Notes: a model not told the origin generated them from the sequence alone. A stretch of DNA of 21,536 nucleotides from Fragilaria crotonensis (GCA_022925895.1 JAKSYS010000823.1:1-21536), one strand, 5' to 3'. Positions 1 through 10,370 are shown, numbered from the stretch's first letter. Made by a program: numbers and translations.

Positions 1-5
1 AGGCG
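1..5. repeat. Target-site duplication, left copy (AGGCG)
   Basis: AGGCG occupies the first five bases and abuts the LTR. The same five bases follow the other LTR at 6648-6652. Five base pairs is the usual copia duplication length. The bases CG also precede the internal edge of the other LTR, so the exact LTR boundary may move by one or two bases. Confidence 0.75.
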
Positions 6-182
6 TTCAAATGTGTACGTAACGGCCGACTCTTACCTTAGAGAGAGACGAGATAAACGATAAAGTAGTAACACAAGAAGCGTACAAAAGTAGTAAACGA
101 TAAACTTGTGTCTACGTCTGCTCTTGTCTCTGATTACTACTGTACTAGCGGTTTCCGTACTGTATCGTCCGTATTCAAACGG
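6..182 (-). repeat. Copia 3' LTR
   Basis: This 177-bp direct repeat of 6472-6647 is the downstream LTR because the element reads leftward. The only difference from the other LTR is one extra base in the GAGAGAGA stretch near position 43. The termini are not the canonical TG...CA; in element orientation it starts near CCGTTTGAAT and ends near CATTTGAA. It should carry the polyadenylation signals, but none was identified. Confidence 0.9.
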
Positions 183-335
183 TCCCCGTAAATCATGAAT
201 TCGCCTCGTGACAGAATGATTTATCCTCATTCCACCTTGTCCGCAAAAACGACCTGGTATTAAAGCCCGCGGACTCCATCCGCTCCAGGGGTAAACGACC
301 TCGCGCAACGGTCGATAACCCAGGGCATGCCATTC
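183..335 (-). other. Copia 3' untranslated region with polypurine tract
   Basis: This lies between the end of pol and the 3' LTR. In element orientation the last bases before the LTR are ACGGGGA, a short purine run in the right place to prime plus-strand synthesis. The tract is short, so the assignment rests mainly on position. Confidence 0.5.
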
Positions 336-338
336 TTA

Positions 339-888
339 ATACATAATGTGGCGACATAGTGCTCGACGACGGTCTGCAGTGAGTACCTTCGTAAATAGGT
401 CGGCCAAGTTAGTCATGCCGTCCTCTTTTCCCACGTATGATCTTCGCGGCAACAGCCTCGCGTACTGCATGATAATTGATTGCATTGTGCTTCTTTGCAA
501 GCATTGATTCGGGAATAGTTGTGTTTTTCACGACACCGTTATTGTCGCAGAATATATTGGCCGGACCATCAATTGGCACGCCAAACATTCGGAGCTTATA
601 TCGCAACGCGACAAGCATGTCCTTCGCAGCTCGAAGCGCGACAAATTCACTCCCAAAACTGGAGGATTCAACGGTATTTTGCCGTTTCGAAAACCAAATG
701 ATCGGCGCATTCTGAACGTAAATGATAATCCCAGTATGCGATCTTCGAGTAATAACATTTCCTGCGTGATTCGCATCAACAAAACATGATATATTCACAC
801 ATTTACCTTTTGGTTCTGGCATGTTCGGGGGTAGTTCCTCACATACGTCCCCGTAAAAATCTCGCCAATCGGCATCAGAGTTGAACAC
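339..888 (-). other. RNase H domain of copia pol
   Basis: The motifs follow the copia RNase H order: F-V-D-A-N-H-A-G-N, R-R-S-H-T-G near 750, W-F-S-K-R-Q-N-T-V-E-S-S-S-F-G-S-E-F-V-A near 640-690, C-D-N-N-G-V-V near 530, and L-A-K-K-H-N near 490. The domain would degrade the RNA of the RNA:DNA hybrid. The last 26 residues are shifted by one base at an AAAA run near 427-430 on the complementary strand (a plus-strand T run). Confidence 0.9.
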
Positions 889-1905
889 ACGTTCATCGAT
901 ATCAGGGTTTTCGGATCGAAAACAATTCGAGCTCCATTCTCATGCTTCTTCAAGTATGCGAAGATGTGGTATAATGCCTCAAGGTGACCGCGCCGTGGCA
1001 GTGCCTGATGTTGGGACAATTGCGATACTTCGACAAATATGTCGAGGCGTCCGAGTTCAATTGCCCATCGCAGTATTCCAATTAATTGAAGGAAACGCGA
1101 CCCCATTTCGTCACTAAGTTCAGGAGTTACATCCAGCTCGGGTTTATAGCCGCTGGGGAATGGATTCCTCGCCGTTGACTTCAACTTCGCTTCCGGATCG
1201 TCTTCTGCAATTAATGCTTCGACAACTTTGATGGCGTTCTTGACATAAGTCTTACTGCCCATGGCCCATTCCACTTTACCATTCGGCAATTGGACCTTCT
1301 CCATATTGGCTCCAAGATATATATCGGGCTCATGGACACTTTCCGGTTTGAGCTCGTACAATTTGCCCAATTCGTCCATAGTTTGTTTTGGTTCCTTCGC
1401 GAATATCAGGATGTCATCAACGTATACCAGCACCATATCATAGTGCGTTCCGGCACTGAATCCATACATCTGGATCTGCCTGTGTTGATGTAAAGTTCAT
1501 ATGACACAGCGTTGCCGCCAAGTCCGCACGCCAGGCAGCGCCTGATGATTTGAGTCCATATAGGGCACGCGTTACAATCAAGACTTTACCGCGGTCTTCG
1601 CCAGTTTCAATGCCGCCTTCAAACCAAATCTTCTCACGGCACGATGCGTTTAAGTATGCATTAGTTACATCCCCCGCCAGCACGTCGAGGTCGTTCAGAC
1701 CAGCAATCAGAAACGCCAGGCGTACACTGTCGCGCGATACCACGCTCGAGTAAGTTATTGATCCTGGCGTGTCGGTCGTGTGCCCTCCGGCAACAAATCT
1801 TGCCTTTCGGGTGAAATCCATTTTGACGTCGAATATCACATGACATCGAATTTCTTGAAAACCAATCATCGATGGCTCCTTTCCGCTTCGTGCTTGCGCG
1901 GGTGA
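889..1905 (-). other. Reverse transcriptase domain of copia pol
   Basis: RNA-dependent DNA polymerase of the element. The N-terminal half shows R-K-A-R-F-V-A-G-G-H, G-D-V-T-N-A-Y-L-N-A and A-L-Y-G-L-K-S-S-G-A-A-W. The catalytic Y-V-D-D is at 1413-1424. The two halves are in different frames, the break being near 1440 just before the Y-V-D-D strand. A second break at the T run 908-911 (plus strand) separates RT from RNase H and is repaired by one additional base in that run. Confidence 0.92.
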
Positions 1906-2137
1906 TATCCCGTCAGCGCTTTTCCACGCGACTTTCACCTTTGTCATCTCCTTTCCTAGTGCCTTGCGCCAGAAGTCGGTTCCAGTCTCTTCGTCAATCG
2001 TCAGGGCTTCTTCGACTGTCTTTGGCACACGTATGCCGAATTTGTGGGTCGTACGCCAATAGCGTTTGACCTTCGCAACAATGCGATTTCGCTTCCGCAG
2101 AACCGTATGTACCCACCAGTTAAACGCTGGCTCATTG

Positions 2138-2262
2138 GCAATTTTGTTTGCCACTGCATATTCTGCAACTTGAACAGGATAGGCGTCTTTTAAATCCTTC
2201 AATGGTAGCCAGTCCGAAGACCCGTCCTTCCACGAGACCAAAAGGGACCAGCCTCGGGTTGT
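2138..2262 (-). other. Chromodomain-like module between integrase and RT
   Basis: About 40 residues read T-T-R-G-W-S-L-L-V-S-W-K-D-G, then D-W-L-P-L-K-D-L, then V-A-E-Y-A. A valine, W-x-D/E-G, W-P/L, and then a helix ending in E-Y-A is the chromodomain-like pattern. Such modules usually bind histone tails and steer integration in Ty3/gypsy elements. Here it sits in a copia pol, in the spacer before reverse transcriptase. Function is inferred from pattern only. Confidence 0.55.
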
Positions 2263-3019
2263 CGGTTTCGGGATACGATTCCCATTACGACTTGTGGTGA
2301 AACCATCTGCGATTTGAATCGCCGAGTTGTCAGACCTGTGGTCAGTGATCTCGCTCAATAATTGATACTGATTTCCTTCAGAGTCAACCTGTGCATACAT
2401 GCACTCTGCAATCACATTTGCGAAGTAGTTCTCAGTGGATCCATCGGTGAACTCCACAACGTATTCTCGGGTATCGAACAGGGGGTTGGAATGTGCACGA
2501 CCAATCGGTTCGCCAGAGGTACCCTTTGCACGTTTGACCACACGGCCTTTGCGTTCGCTGCCGGTACCGACATCGAATATTAGTTCTGCATTCAAATACT
2601 TGTCAATTACGTCGTCGTTGATGTCGTCGGCATCCAACGTGTCAGGGGTATCCATATCACCATAATCTTCATCGGTGCGTACGGTGCCACTCGGCACCTC
2701 ATCAAACTCGTCTTGGATATAAAATCCGTCAGCTGCATTAACCATAAAGTTCTGATCTGACAGACGCTCGTCAACTGCGCGGTCGAAACTCTCGATTTCG
2801 GTTTTGACGTCATTGTTCAGGTAGTCGTCACGTACGACATGTTGTACCGTAGTTCGGGCAATTACATTGCCGGATTCAAGTAGTAGCCAATAGCATAGAT
2901 CGCTCCCGACCCGGTGGGCAACACCAAGCCATCGCGCGAGACGTCGCCCGCTGCCGTCGATTTCGATTTTCTTCTGGTCATAGTACCATACGCGATCGTA
3001 AAACTCAAAGTCGATCCAC

Positions 3020-3640
3020 TCGGATATGTCTGGTGTCTCACCGGTGACAATCTCAATCCCGGTGCGCAGTTGTTGGCCACGAGGAATTCTGTTTAGAATG
3101 TTAGTCTCATAGACCAGACCATAATCCCACAGACGAGGTGGGACTTTCCGCTTGAGCATGCGATTCCTCCATCGCTTCTTGAGCTCGCCGATTTCTCTCT
3201 CGGCCGCGTAATTCTGATTCGATCGTCCAACCTCAGATCGCTTTAACCTGATCTTCAAACGATTTACCTCCTTCATAAAGTCAGTCTTAGGACCAACAAT
3301 TTCAGGAGCTCCATCAGACAATAAGGAGTCGGGAATGCCAACATCGTCGGCAAATTCGGTCAACGCCCGAGCGACTTTCGATTTCGAATCGAGAGGATGG
3401 ACCGTGGTGAACGATCCGTTAGTGAATACTTGCGCGCACGTGTTACCCTGGATTGATATGACCTTCGAGAATAAGGTATCAGTGAACCAGTCCCCGTTTA
3501 GGCGTCGCCGGTTCAGGTGTAAGTGATCAACACGATATCTTCGATGCAACGGGTGAACCGCCGTTCTTACCCCGCGCTGGGTAGTTACCTGAAGGGTTCG
3601 CTTGGCCGTCTCGAGGCCAATATTCCATTGCGACTTAGAT
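3020..3640 (-). other. Integrase catalytic core (DDE) of copia pol
   Basis: The frame carries R-R-Y-R-V-D-H, then N-G-D-W-F-T-D near 3475-3495 (first acidic residue), S-D-G-A-P-E near 3290-3330 (second) and A-E-R-E-I-G-E-L near 3190-3212 (the glutamate), so the DDE triad is present. The next conserved block, Y-E-T-N-I-L-N-R-I-P-R-G, lies near 3075-3115. The residues before the core are T-S-E-R-H-S-T-V-T; no clear HHCC zinc finger is visible in the broken frames. One frameshift lies at about 3628, where an A run looks one base short. Confidence 0.85.
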
Positions 3641-4209
3641 TCTCAAAGGTTACAGTCGAGTGTCGTTCGCTCGTGATCGTTGCGCTTATCCCACCGTGCG
3701 TCCCCGTAAGCGCAGAGGACACGAGAATAGCATTCGCATACAAAGAAGACACGCAACGCGGGTCAGAAGTGGGAAGATCGCCGTCGGGGTGCAGTCGAAT
3801 GGGACCATATATCCCGTCCAGCGGTCGATATACAGTCGACGGCACGCGCTGGATTCCGACGCGGTGCAGACATGTGCATGTCCGCGGGATTCCAAGTCGG
3901 CGAAGTAATTTCGACAATCGGTAGATTCGACATTTCCCAATCAGTGGGGACGCGTGACTCGAATGAAAGATTCGGTCCCGAAACGGTAAGGGAATAAAAT
4001 GGAATCCAAATCAAGGCCAATCGGTCGGTGCGGATCCCATGGATCATCACAAACGCCGTAGCCATGGGCTCGGATCTGATGGGGGTTGATTAAGGAGCAG
4101 TGTAAATCACTGCCAAACCACAGCACTTGGTCAGCGACCAGGACGACAGAGTCGCCGGTTGTGGGACACGTGTACGTCGTAGCACACTTCGCAATCGGGA
4201 CATCTGGCT

Positions 4210-4332
4210 TCGGTTGATACTCCGCAGAAAGGGAGAAACATTGCAGTACTCGCCCGAAAGTTCGAGCAAACGCCAATTCGGTCCAGCACACGTGGTGTCA
4301 GCGTGGTTATCGATCTCATTGATGGCAATGTT
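4210..4332 (-). other. Aspartic protease domain of copia pol
   Basis: The minus strand reads I-D-N-H-A-D-T-T-C-A-G, the diatom/oomycete copia version of the retropepsin active site in which the aspartate before T-T-C-A-G is expected to be catalytic. About 22 residues later the frame breaks in a T run at 4228-4230 that looks one base short. The following frame continues with A-K-C-A-T-T-Y and then a W-F-G...L-I-N-P block running to about 3960, which is the usual region between protease and integrase in this group. Confidence 0.8.
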
Positions 4333-4437
4333 GCCAGGGGTTGGTTCATTGGGCTTATGGTGTGTGGGGCCCGTGCGCCTTGCACTTGAAATTAACGCGT
4401 GTGCCTGCGCCTGACGTGCACCACTGGCCTCTGCGAG

Positions 4438-5980
4438 TCAGGTGTTGTACGCGCCGCGACCGAAGCTACGACCGTTTTGGGAGCCACGCTCCGTTATGTC
4501 GGACACAACCGACTGGTCAGCCGGCGCACTAGATGTATTCGTCGTCTCGTTGGAGTTCGGGTTCGCTGCAGATACACTGCTAGTCGTTCGATTTGTATTG
4601 CTCCCTTGGTAACTCTGGTCGCCTCTTCCGCGGCCACCACGGCCGCCTTCTCGCAACTGTATGACGTAGGAGCGCATAGAGCCAAGACGCTCCCATTCAT
4701 CGGAAGTGAAATTCCGGTGAGGGTCAGTGATATCGACGTTATTCGCATATGTTCTGCGTTCGTTGCCACGCCCGCGTCCGCGACCGTCTCGTCCCCGTCC
4801 GTTGCTGCGACCACCGCGTTGGCCACTACGACCGCCGCCTTGACGGGCCCTGCCACGGCCGCCACGCTGATCATTGGATCCCATTGCGCTGACATATCGG
4901 CGTTTGTTGCCCGAGTGGCGGTTGGCATAATCCAACTGGGCTGCGGCATGAATGCTCGAAATTAGTCAGACAAGAACTCAACGGCCTTATCGAAGTTGGC
5001 GCGATAGTTCTGATAGACGTTGACCTTTGCAGACGTGATACTTGCGTCCGTAGAACGGATACCAAGAAGCATCTTGTCGACCATCTGCTTCTCAGTTAAT
5101 TCCTCGCTCTTATCTTTTGACAATACATGGAAGTTCTCCTTGAGCTTCGTGACGAATTTCTCAAACAGGAACACCTTCTCGTCCTTATAATGCAAGCGAG
5201 AGATTTCCTCTTTAGCTTTTTCAACACGTTTGTTTAACTCTCCCGTGCCATCGTAATGCGCAACAAGCGCCAACCATGCTCTTCTGCCATTCGCAGTGCG
5301 ATCGTAACTTTGGATCCATGTCCAAGCATCGGACTTAATACAAGCCGATTTCAGTATCTGGAATACCAGTTTGTTGTCACGCTTGAAGTTTTCGCCTTCT
5401 AGTGGCATCTGGAAGCGCCTCATCTCATCATCGTCGAGAAACAACTCGTCGGTGTAATCCCATTCAGGGCGTACGACATAGTCGATTGGGACCTTCGCGG
5501 CCCCATGATTGCGCTTAGCTTGTTCACAAAGCCGATCTGCCAGTTATCCCAACCAGCATCGGTCTGGCACTTGCCGGGGTCAATTATGTCGATGTCAACC
5601 TTATCAAGGTTGTGGTCAGATTCCTTTCTCGCCATTGCTGCCAACATGACTTCTCGAGTCCACATCTCAGGCTGTGCCTGTAGGCCACGTTTGTCGTGGT
5701 CTTTCACCCAATAGACTAAGGCCTGAAGCCTTTTGATTTGCATCGTTCCAAGGATTACTCTCCGGTAGCAGTTGGCCTTGAGGCCATTCGTTTAGCCATC
5801 TCCGAAACATCGGTCGCCGTTCATGGAGGCAAACGCTTCCATGGAGTCGAGTCCCTCAATATTAATGAAAGTTTCGCGATTAGCAGCATTTGCAATACCA
5901 CAAATGGTAAGTACTTCATGAACAGGGTTTGGTGGTTCGGGTTCAGCAACAGCTGCGGCGACAACGGGTTCAGCATCCAT
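4438..5980 (-). pseudogene. gag: Copia Gag with RGG-rich tail, frameshifted
   Basis: Gag is the structural protein that packages the element RNA. ATG at 5980 is the first in frame after an upstream TAG. Segments in order: an A/P/E-rich start and F-I-N-I-E-G-L-D block (5805-5980); Q-A-L-V-Y-W-V-K-D-H-D and D-P-G-K-C-Q-T-D-A-G-W (about 5500-5743); F-L-D-D-D-E-M-R-R-F to E-F-L-S-D (4962-5500); then an Arg/Gly-rich tail (4438-4960). Breaks occur near 5815, 5775, 5501 (a CCCC run one base short) and 4962. The tail has repeated R-G-G/R-G-R and no cysteine, so it has no CCHC zinc knuckle. RNA binding by the RGG tail is an inference. Confidence 0.85.
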
Positions 5981-6471
5981 CTGCGTATGAATATCATTCG
6001 AGTTAGCACCTAGGTGTACATTGCGTTTGTCTTCCGGGCCGTACCACTATGGGTAGGTTGTGAGGCGGGTCACATTCCGGTCGGTACAGGGTGATCAGTC
6101 CTGACCTCATCGTGCGGTGCCTCACGGGGCCAACGGCCAATTATAGAACGTGGGCAAACGGTACCGATCGCTGACGCCCGCCATGTGGCCAAACAAGTTA
6201 CGAACAGCGTATATCGAGTACCTCAAGTACATGTCGAGGAGCAAAGTATATCGAGTACCATAAGGTACGTAACGGAGTAAAAGATACGCTTCTACGAATT
6301 CCGCTGTAGGCCGTGGTATAAATATTTTCGGTAATCCTCGAAAGTGCAACGAATTCGCAAGAATGTCAAGGTACGAAATTGGCAATGCCCATGAGAATTG
6401 TACCCGCCGCTTCCGTCTCACCCGTTCGTTCAAATCCTTTCTTTCACCCTCCAGTTGGGTCTGATAAACCG
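5981..6471 (-). other. Copia 5' leader with candidate primer-binding site
   Basis: This is about 490 nt between the 5' LTR and the gag start, with no supported gene. Immediately after the LTR the element strand reads GTTTATCAGACCCA (about 6457-6471). It shares ATCAGA with the initiator-methionine tRNA primer site common in copia elements but is not an exact match, so a tRNA fragment or another primer tRNA is possible. The ORF at 6122-6433 on this strand has no recognisable features. Confidence 0.45.
6210..6259. repeat. Two 14-bp direct repeats in the copia leader
   Basis: GTATATCGAGTACC occurs at 6210-6223 and again at 6246-6259, a spacing of 36 bp. Each copy is followed by a related GTAC-containing stretch. 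Short leader repeats in LTR elements can be regulatory, but nothing else here supports a specific role. Confidence 0.7.
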
Positions 6472-6647
6472 TTCAAATGTGTACGTAACGGCCGACTCTT
6501 ACCTTAGAGAAGACGAGATAAACGATAAAGTAGTAACACAAGAAGCGTACAAAAGTAGTAAACGATAAACTTGTGTCTACGTCTGCTCTTGTCTCTGATT
6601 ACTACTGTACTAGCGGTTTCCGTACTGTATCGTCCGTATTCAAACGG
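6472..6647 (-). repeat. Copia 5' LTR
   Basis: This 176-bp direct repeat of 6-182 is the upstream LTR of the leftward-reading element, so it should hold the element's promoter. No TATA box or initiator could be identified with confidence. It is identical to the other LTR except for one missing base in a GA-rich run. Confidence 0.9.
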
Positions 6648-6652
6648 AGGCG
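6648..6652. repeat. Target-site duplication, right copy (AGGCG)
   Basis: AGGCG lies directly after the right LTR and matches bases 1-5. It lies 8 nt beyond the stop codon of the downstream-most kinase reading frame (read on the minus strand), so the insertion is in the immediate 3' flank or 3' UTR of that gene. Confidence 0.75.
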
Positions 6653-7226
6653 TCTACACTCTACACAACACTTGGCGTCTTTTTCACCCATCTCGTCCTT
6701 CCGTCATCCTCATTGACCTCTGCCACCATCGAAGCCCTCCACTTGTCCTTATTCTCCTCCTTGTTGGCCTTGGCTGCCATCGCCTTCAACGCACCTCCTT
6801 TTAAGGTCTGCTTTTGACCATGTTTTTCTTTGTTCGCCAATGCATCGATTAATTCCTTCATCTCTTTGTTTTGCTCAGAGTTTGGAAGCGCTGCCGCTAC
6901 AGCCTGACACGCTTTGGTGGGGTCCAAAGCTGCTCCTATGTTGATGACAACTCGAACACAAGGCGCAGACCTTGCAAACCATTTCTTGTGCACTGAGATC
7001 ACAAAGGGCTCGTTGTGACCGTGTTCGTTCGATTGCTCACAGACGAAGAACACCTTGTATTTTCTCTTCCATAACTTTCTGACACCATCAACCGCGATGG
7101 GATTGACCTCCACGTTAGTTGGGCACAACTTCAATTGTTCCGCATTCGCAATCAGCAACGCCCACCCTGGCAAGTGACGGTTAACGACGGTCGACAACTG
7201 TTCCTGCCTGTCATTGTTCTCGACCA

Positions 7227-8245
7227 AAAGTCGTCTCTCGTTCCTGTGCCACCATTCGGTCCATGCATTTGCATGGATGACAAAATAAAGATCAACGTCC
7301 GTAAATGGTTGGCTCGAACACTGGTCTCTCAGGCACAAGAGTTGGAAATCGCCAGTGGTGCTGGGAGGGGCCTTCATTACCGCGATATCAAGACAGCGGG
7401 CGCACAGTGGGTGACGTGCCTCTCCTTTACACTCAACAACAGGATCGCGTACGTTGCATGCGGCACATTTGCGGAGATCATCACTATCCGGCTCAGGGTT
7501 CGGTTCACCACTTGAGACTGGGCTGAGCTGAGACATGCGATCATGAATGTATCCACCCTGCACAACGGCACTCTCCCCGGCGTTCAAAGTGGCGGCATGG
7601 TGAAGCTGTGGAAGGACCTCGTCCGTGCTCGACCGTCCTTCAGAGGAAGGTGTGATACACCCACTCACAGTCTTGCAAACTACTTCAAGAGCGCCTGGAT
7701 TCCAGATGACATTCGTATCTGCATCATCTTTGAGTCGTTTCCATCCATCAACGACAGGAGTTTCCCCATTCAAGACGTATGTCTTTGAGACGTTTGTTGT
7801 CTTGCCATCATTCAAGCGCCCTAAAACTAGCTCAGCCATGACAACGCCAAGAGAGTACACATCAAAGGCTGGAATATAGTCACACGTAATGTGGTTCTCC
7901 TTGTTCCAGGTATACCCTGGGCACATGTACCCAATGGTTCCAATCGCGGGGCCTCCGTTAAGCCAGTTTGTTTGGTAGTCGCCGACCAAGAAGCGTTGCG
8001 CTCGTCCTCAACAAACTTGGCAGCCCACAATCAATGAGCCGCGGTGTAAAATCTTCGGTCAGATAAATGTTTGCACTTTTGATATCGCTGTGGAACACTT
8101 TAAAACCTGCTCCACCAGTGTGCAAAAAGTGCACTGCTCTTGCCACTTCGTACATGATTGACAGTCGCTTATCTGCAGGTAGGCGGGCCCTCATGACATC
8201 ATCCTTGAGAACCCGTCGAGGAGCCGTTGGCTGTATATTCATACA
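7227..8245 (-). repeat. Tandem unit C (kinase hinge/C-lobe + RING-like)
   Basis: Third unit, leading into the unique C-terminal domain. It also lacks the N-lobe. Relative to A and B it is one base short at four places: GGGGCC, GGCCAGCC, GAGGAACC and GAGGGAGCC are each reduced by one. The upstream junction reads CTCTGTT where the others read CTCTCGTT, which happens to restore frame between units B and C. Confidence 0.9.
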
Positions 8246-9264
8246 GAAAGTCGTCTCTGTTCCTGTGCCACCATTCGGTCCATGCATTTGCATGGATGAC
8301 AAAATAAAGATCAACGTCCGTAAATGGTTGGCTCGAACACTGGTCTCTCAGGCACAAGAGTTGGAAATCGCCAGTGGTGCTGGGAGGGGCCTTCATTACC
8401 GCGATATCAAGACAGCGGGCGCACAGTGGGTGACGTGCCTCTCCTTTACACTCAACAACAGGATCGCGTACGTTGCATGCGGCACATTTGCGGAGATCAT
8501 CACTATCCGGCTCAGGGTTCGGTTCACCACTTGAGACTGGGCTGAGCTGAGACATGCGATCATGAATGTATCCACCCTGCACAACGGCACTCTCCCCGGC
8601 GTTCAAAGTGGCGGCATGGTGAAGCTGTGGAAGGACCTCGTCCGTGCTCGACCGTCCTTCAGAGGAAGGTGTGATACACCCACTCACAGTCTTGCAAACT
8701 ACTTCAAGAGCGCCTGGATTCCAGATGACATTCGTATCTGCATCATCTTTGAGTCGTTTCCATCCATCAACGACAGGAGTTTCCCATTCAAGACGTATGT
8801 CTTTGAGACGTTGTTGTCTTGCCATCATTCAAGCGCCCTAAAACTAGCTCAGCCATGAAACCAAGAGAGTACACATCAAAGGCTGGAATATAGTCACACG
8901 TAATGTGGTTCTCCTTGTTCCAGGTATACCCTGGGCACATGTACCCAATGGTTCCAATCGCGGGGCCCTCCGTTAAGCCAGTTTGTTTGGTAGTCGCCGA
9001 CCAAGAAGCGTTGCGCTCGTCCTCAACAAACTTGGCCAGCCCACAATCAATGAGCCGCGGTGTAAAATCTTCGGTCAGATAAATGTTTGCACTTTTGATA
9101 TCGCTGTGGAACACTTTAAAACCTGCTCCACCAGTGTGCAAAAAGTGCACTGCTCTTGCCACTTCGTACATGATTGACAGTCGCTTATCTGCAGGTAGGC
9201 GGGCCCTCATGACATCATCCTTGAGGAACCCGTCGAGGGAGCCGTTGGCTGTATATTCATACAG
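8246..9264 (-). repeat. Tandem unit B (kinase hinge/C-lobe + RING-like)
   Basis: Second unit, 1019 bp from unit C. It starts abruptly at the kinase hinge and lacks the glycine loop and the VAIK-type lysine, so it cannot form a complete kinase alone. It has three length changes compared with A and C: TT instead of TTT near 8810, CCC instead of CCCC near 8783, and a 3-nt loss near 8858. Confidence 0.9.
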
Positions 9265-10288
9265 AAAGTCGTCTCTCGTTCCTGTGCCACCATTCGGTCC
9301 ATGCATTTGCATGGATGACAAAATAAAGATCAACGTCCGTAAATGGTTGGCTCGAACACTGGTCTCTCAGGCACAAGAGTTGGAAATCGCCAGTGGTGCT
9401 GGGAGGGGCCTTCATTACCGCGATATCAAGACAGCGGGCGCACAGTGGGTGACGTGCCTCTCCTTTACACTCAACAACAGGATCGCGTACGTTGCATGCG
9501 GCACATTTGCGGAGATCATCACTATCCGGCTCAGGGTTCGGTTCACCACTTGAGACTGGGCTGAGCTGAGACATGCGATCATGAATGTATCCACCCTGCA
9601 CAACGGCACTCTCCCCGGCGTTCAAAGTGGCGGCATGGTGAAGCTGTGGAAGGACCTCGTCCGTGCTCGACCGTCCTTCAGAGGAAGGTGTGATACACCC
9701 ACTCACAGTCTTGCAAACTACTTCAAGAGCGCCTGGATTCCAGATGACATTCGTATCTGCATCATCTTTGAGTCGTTTCCATCCATCAACGACAGGAGTT
9801 TCCCCATTCAAGACGTATGTCTTTGAGACGTTTTGTTGTCTTGCCATCATTCAAGCGCCCTAAAACTAGCTCAGCCATGACAACGCCAAGAGAGTACACA
9901 TCAAAGGCTGGAATATAGTCACACGTAATGTGGTTCTCCTTGTTCCAGGTATACCCTGGGCACATGTACCCAATGGTTCCAATCGCGGGGCCCTCCGTTA
10001 AGCCAGTTTGTTTGGTAGTCGCCGACCAAGAAGCGTTGCGCTCGTCCTCAACAAACTTGGCCAGCCCACAATCAATGAGCCGCGGTGTAAAATCTTCGGT
10101 CAGATAAATGTTTGCACTTTTGATATCGCTGTGGAACACTTTAAAACCTGCTCCACCAGTGTGCAAAAAGTGCACTGCTCTTGCCACTTCGTACATGATT
10201 GACAGTCGCTTATCTGCAGGTAGGCGGGCCCTCATGACATCATCCTTGAGGAACCCGTCGAGGGAGCCGTTGGCTGTATATTCATACA
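9265..10288 (-). repeat. Tandem unit A (kinase hinge/C-lobe + RING-like)
   Basis: This is the first unit in reading order, continuous with the true N-lobe. It encodes Y-E-Y-T-A-N-G-S-L, H-S-D-I-K-S-A-N, L-I-D-C-G-L-A-K-F, a long C-lobe and the Cys-rich finger. It matches units B and C with no substitution seen by eye. A TTTT run at about 9832-9835 has one base more than unit C and moves the frame between the kinase and the finger. Confidence 0.9.
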
Positions 10289-10370
10289 CCAAAAACTGCT
10301 CTCCAGCACCTCCCTTGTAACTGTAGCCGTACAAGTCAAGGATGTTGGGATGATGTAGTCTTTTGAGTGT

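Larger units (their letters stand above)
336..4437 (-). pseudogene. pol: Copia pol polyprotein (PR-IN-RT-RH), frameshifted
   Basis: The polyprotein should be cut into protease, integrase, reverse transcriptase and RNase H for replication of the element. All four are recognisable, but the frame breaks near 415, 908, 1440, 3628, within 3760-3940 and at 4228. At 415 an A run looks one base too long; at 908, 3628 and 4228 a homopolymer looks one base too short. The final conserved tail, with L-A-D-L-F-T-K and an arginine triplet, ends at a TAA at 336-338. The longest open stretch, 1438-3549, carries integrase, the chromodomain-like module and the first half of RT. The frame is shared with the end of gag, from which it is separated by one TGA. 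Confidence 0.9.
6..6647 (-). mobile_element. Ty1/copia LTR retrotransposon (CoDi-like), full length
   Basis: This is a complete element of about 6.64 kb read on the minus strand. It has two near-identical LTRs, a 5-bp target duplication (AGGCG at 1-5 and 6648-6652), a leader, gag, and pol in the copia order protease, integrase, reverse transcriptase, RNase H. The Gag and integrase wording matches the CoDi-like copia group I know from diatoms and other stramenopiles. It inserted 8 nt downstream of the kinase stop codon at 6661-6663. LTRs differing by one indel mean a recent insertion, yet the reading frame changes about ten times. Several of these changes are one-base differences in homopolymers, so sequencing error is as likely as true inactivation. 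Confidence 0.95.

Noticed and set aside
33-308. 91-codon minus-strand open frame at the left edge
   Set aside because: It spans LTR and the untranslated 3' region of the copia element and carries no recognisable domain.
8067-9553. Repeated plus-strand open frames of 64-156 codons in the array
   Set aside because: They recur with the tandem unit only because the unit is repeated, and they are antisense to clear kinase and finger coding sequence.
7227-10288. CRISPR-like or satellite array
   Set aside because: The period is about 1 kb and the unit is protein-coding with kinase and finger motifs; there is no short repeat/spacer structure.
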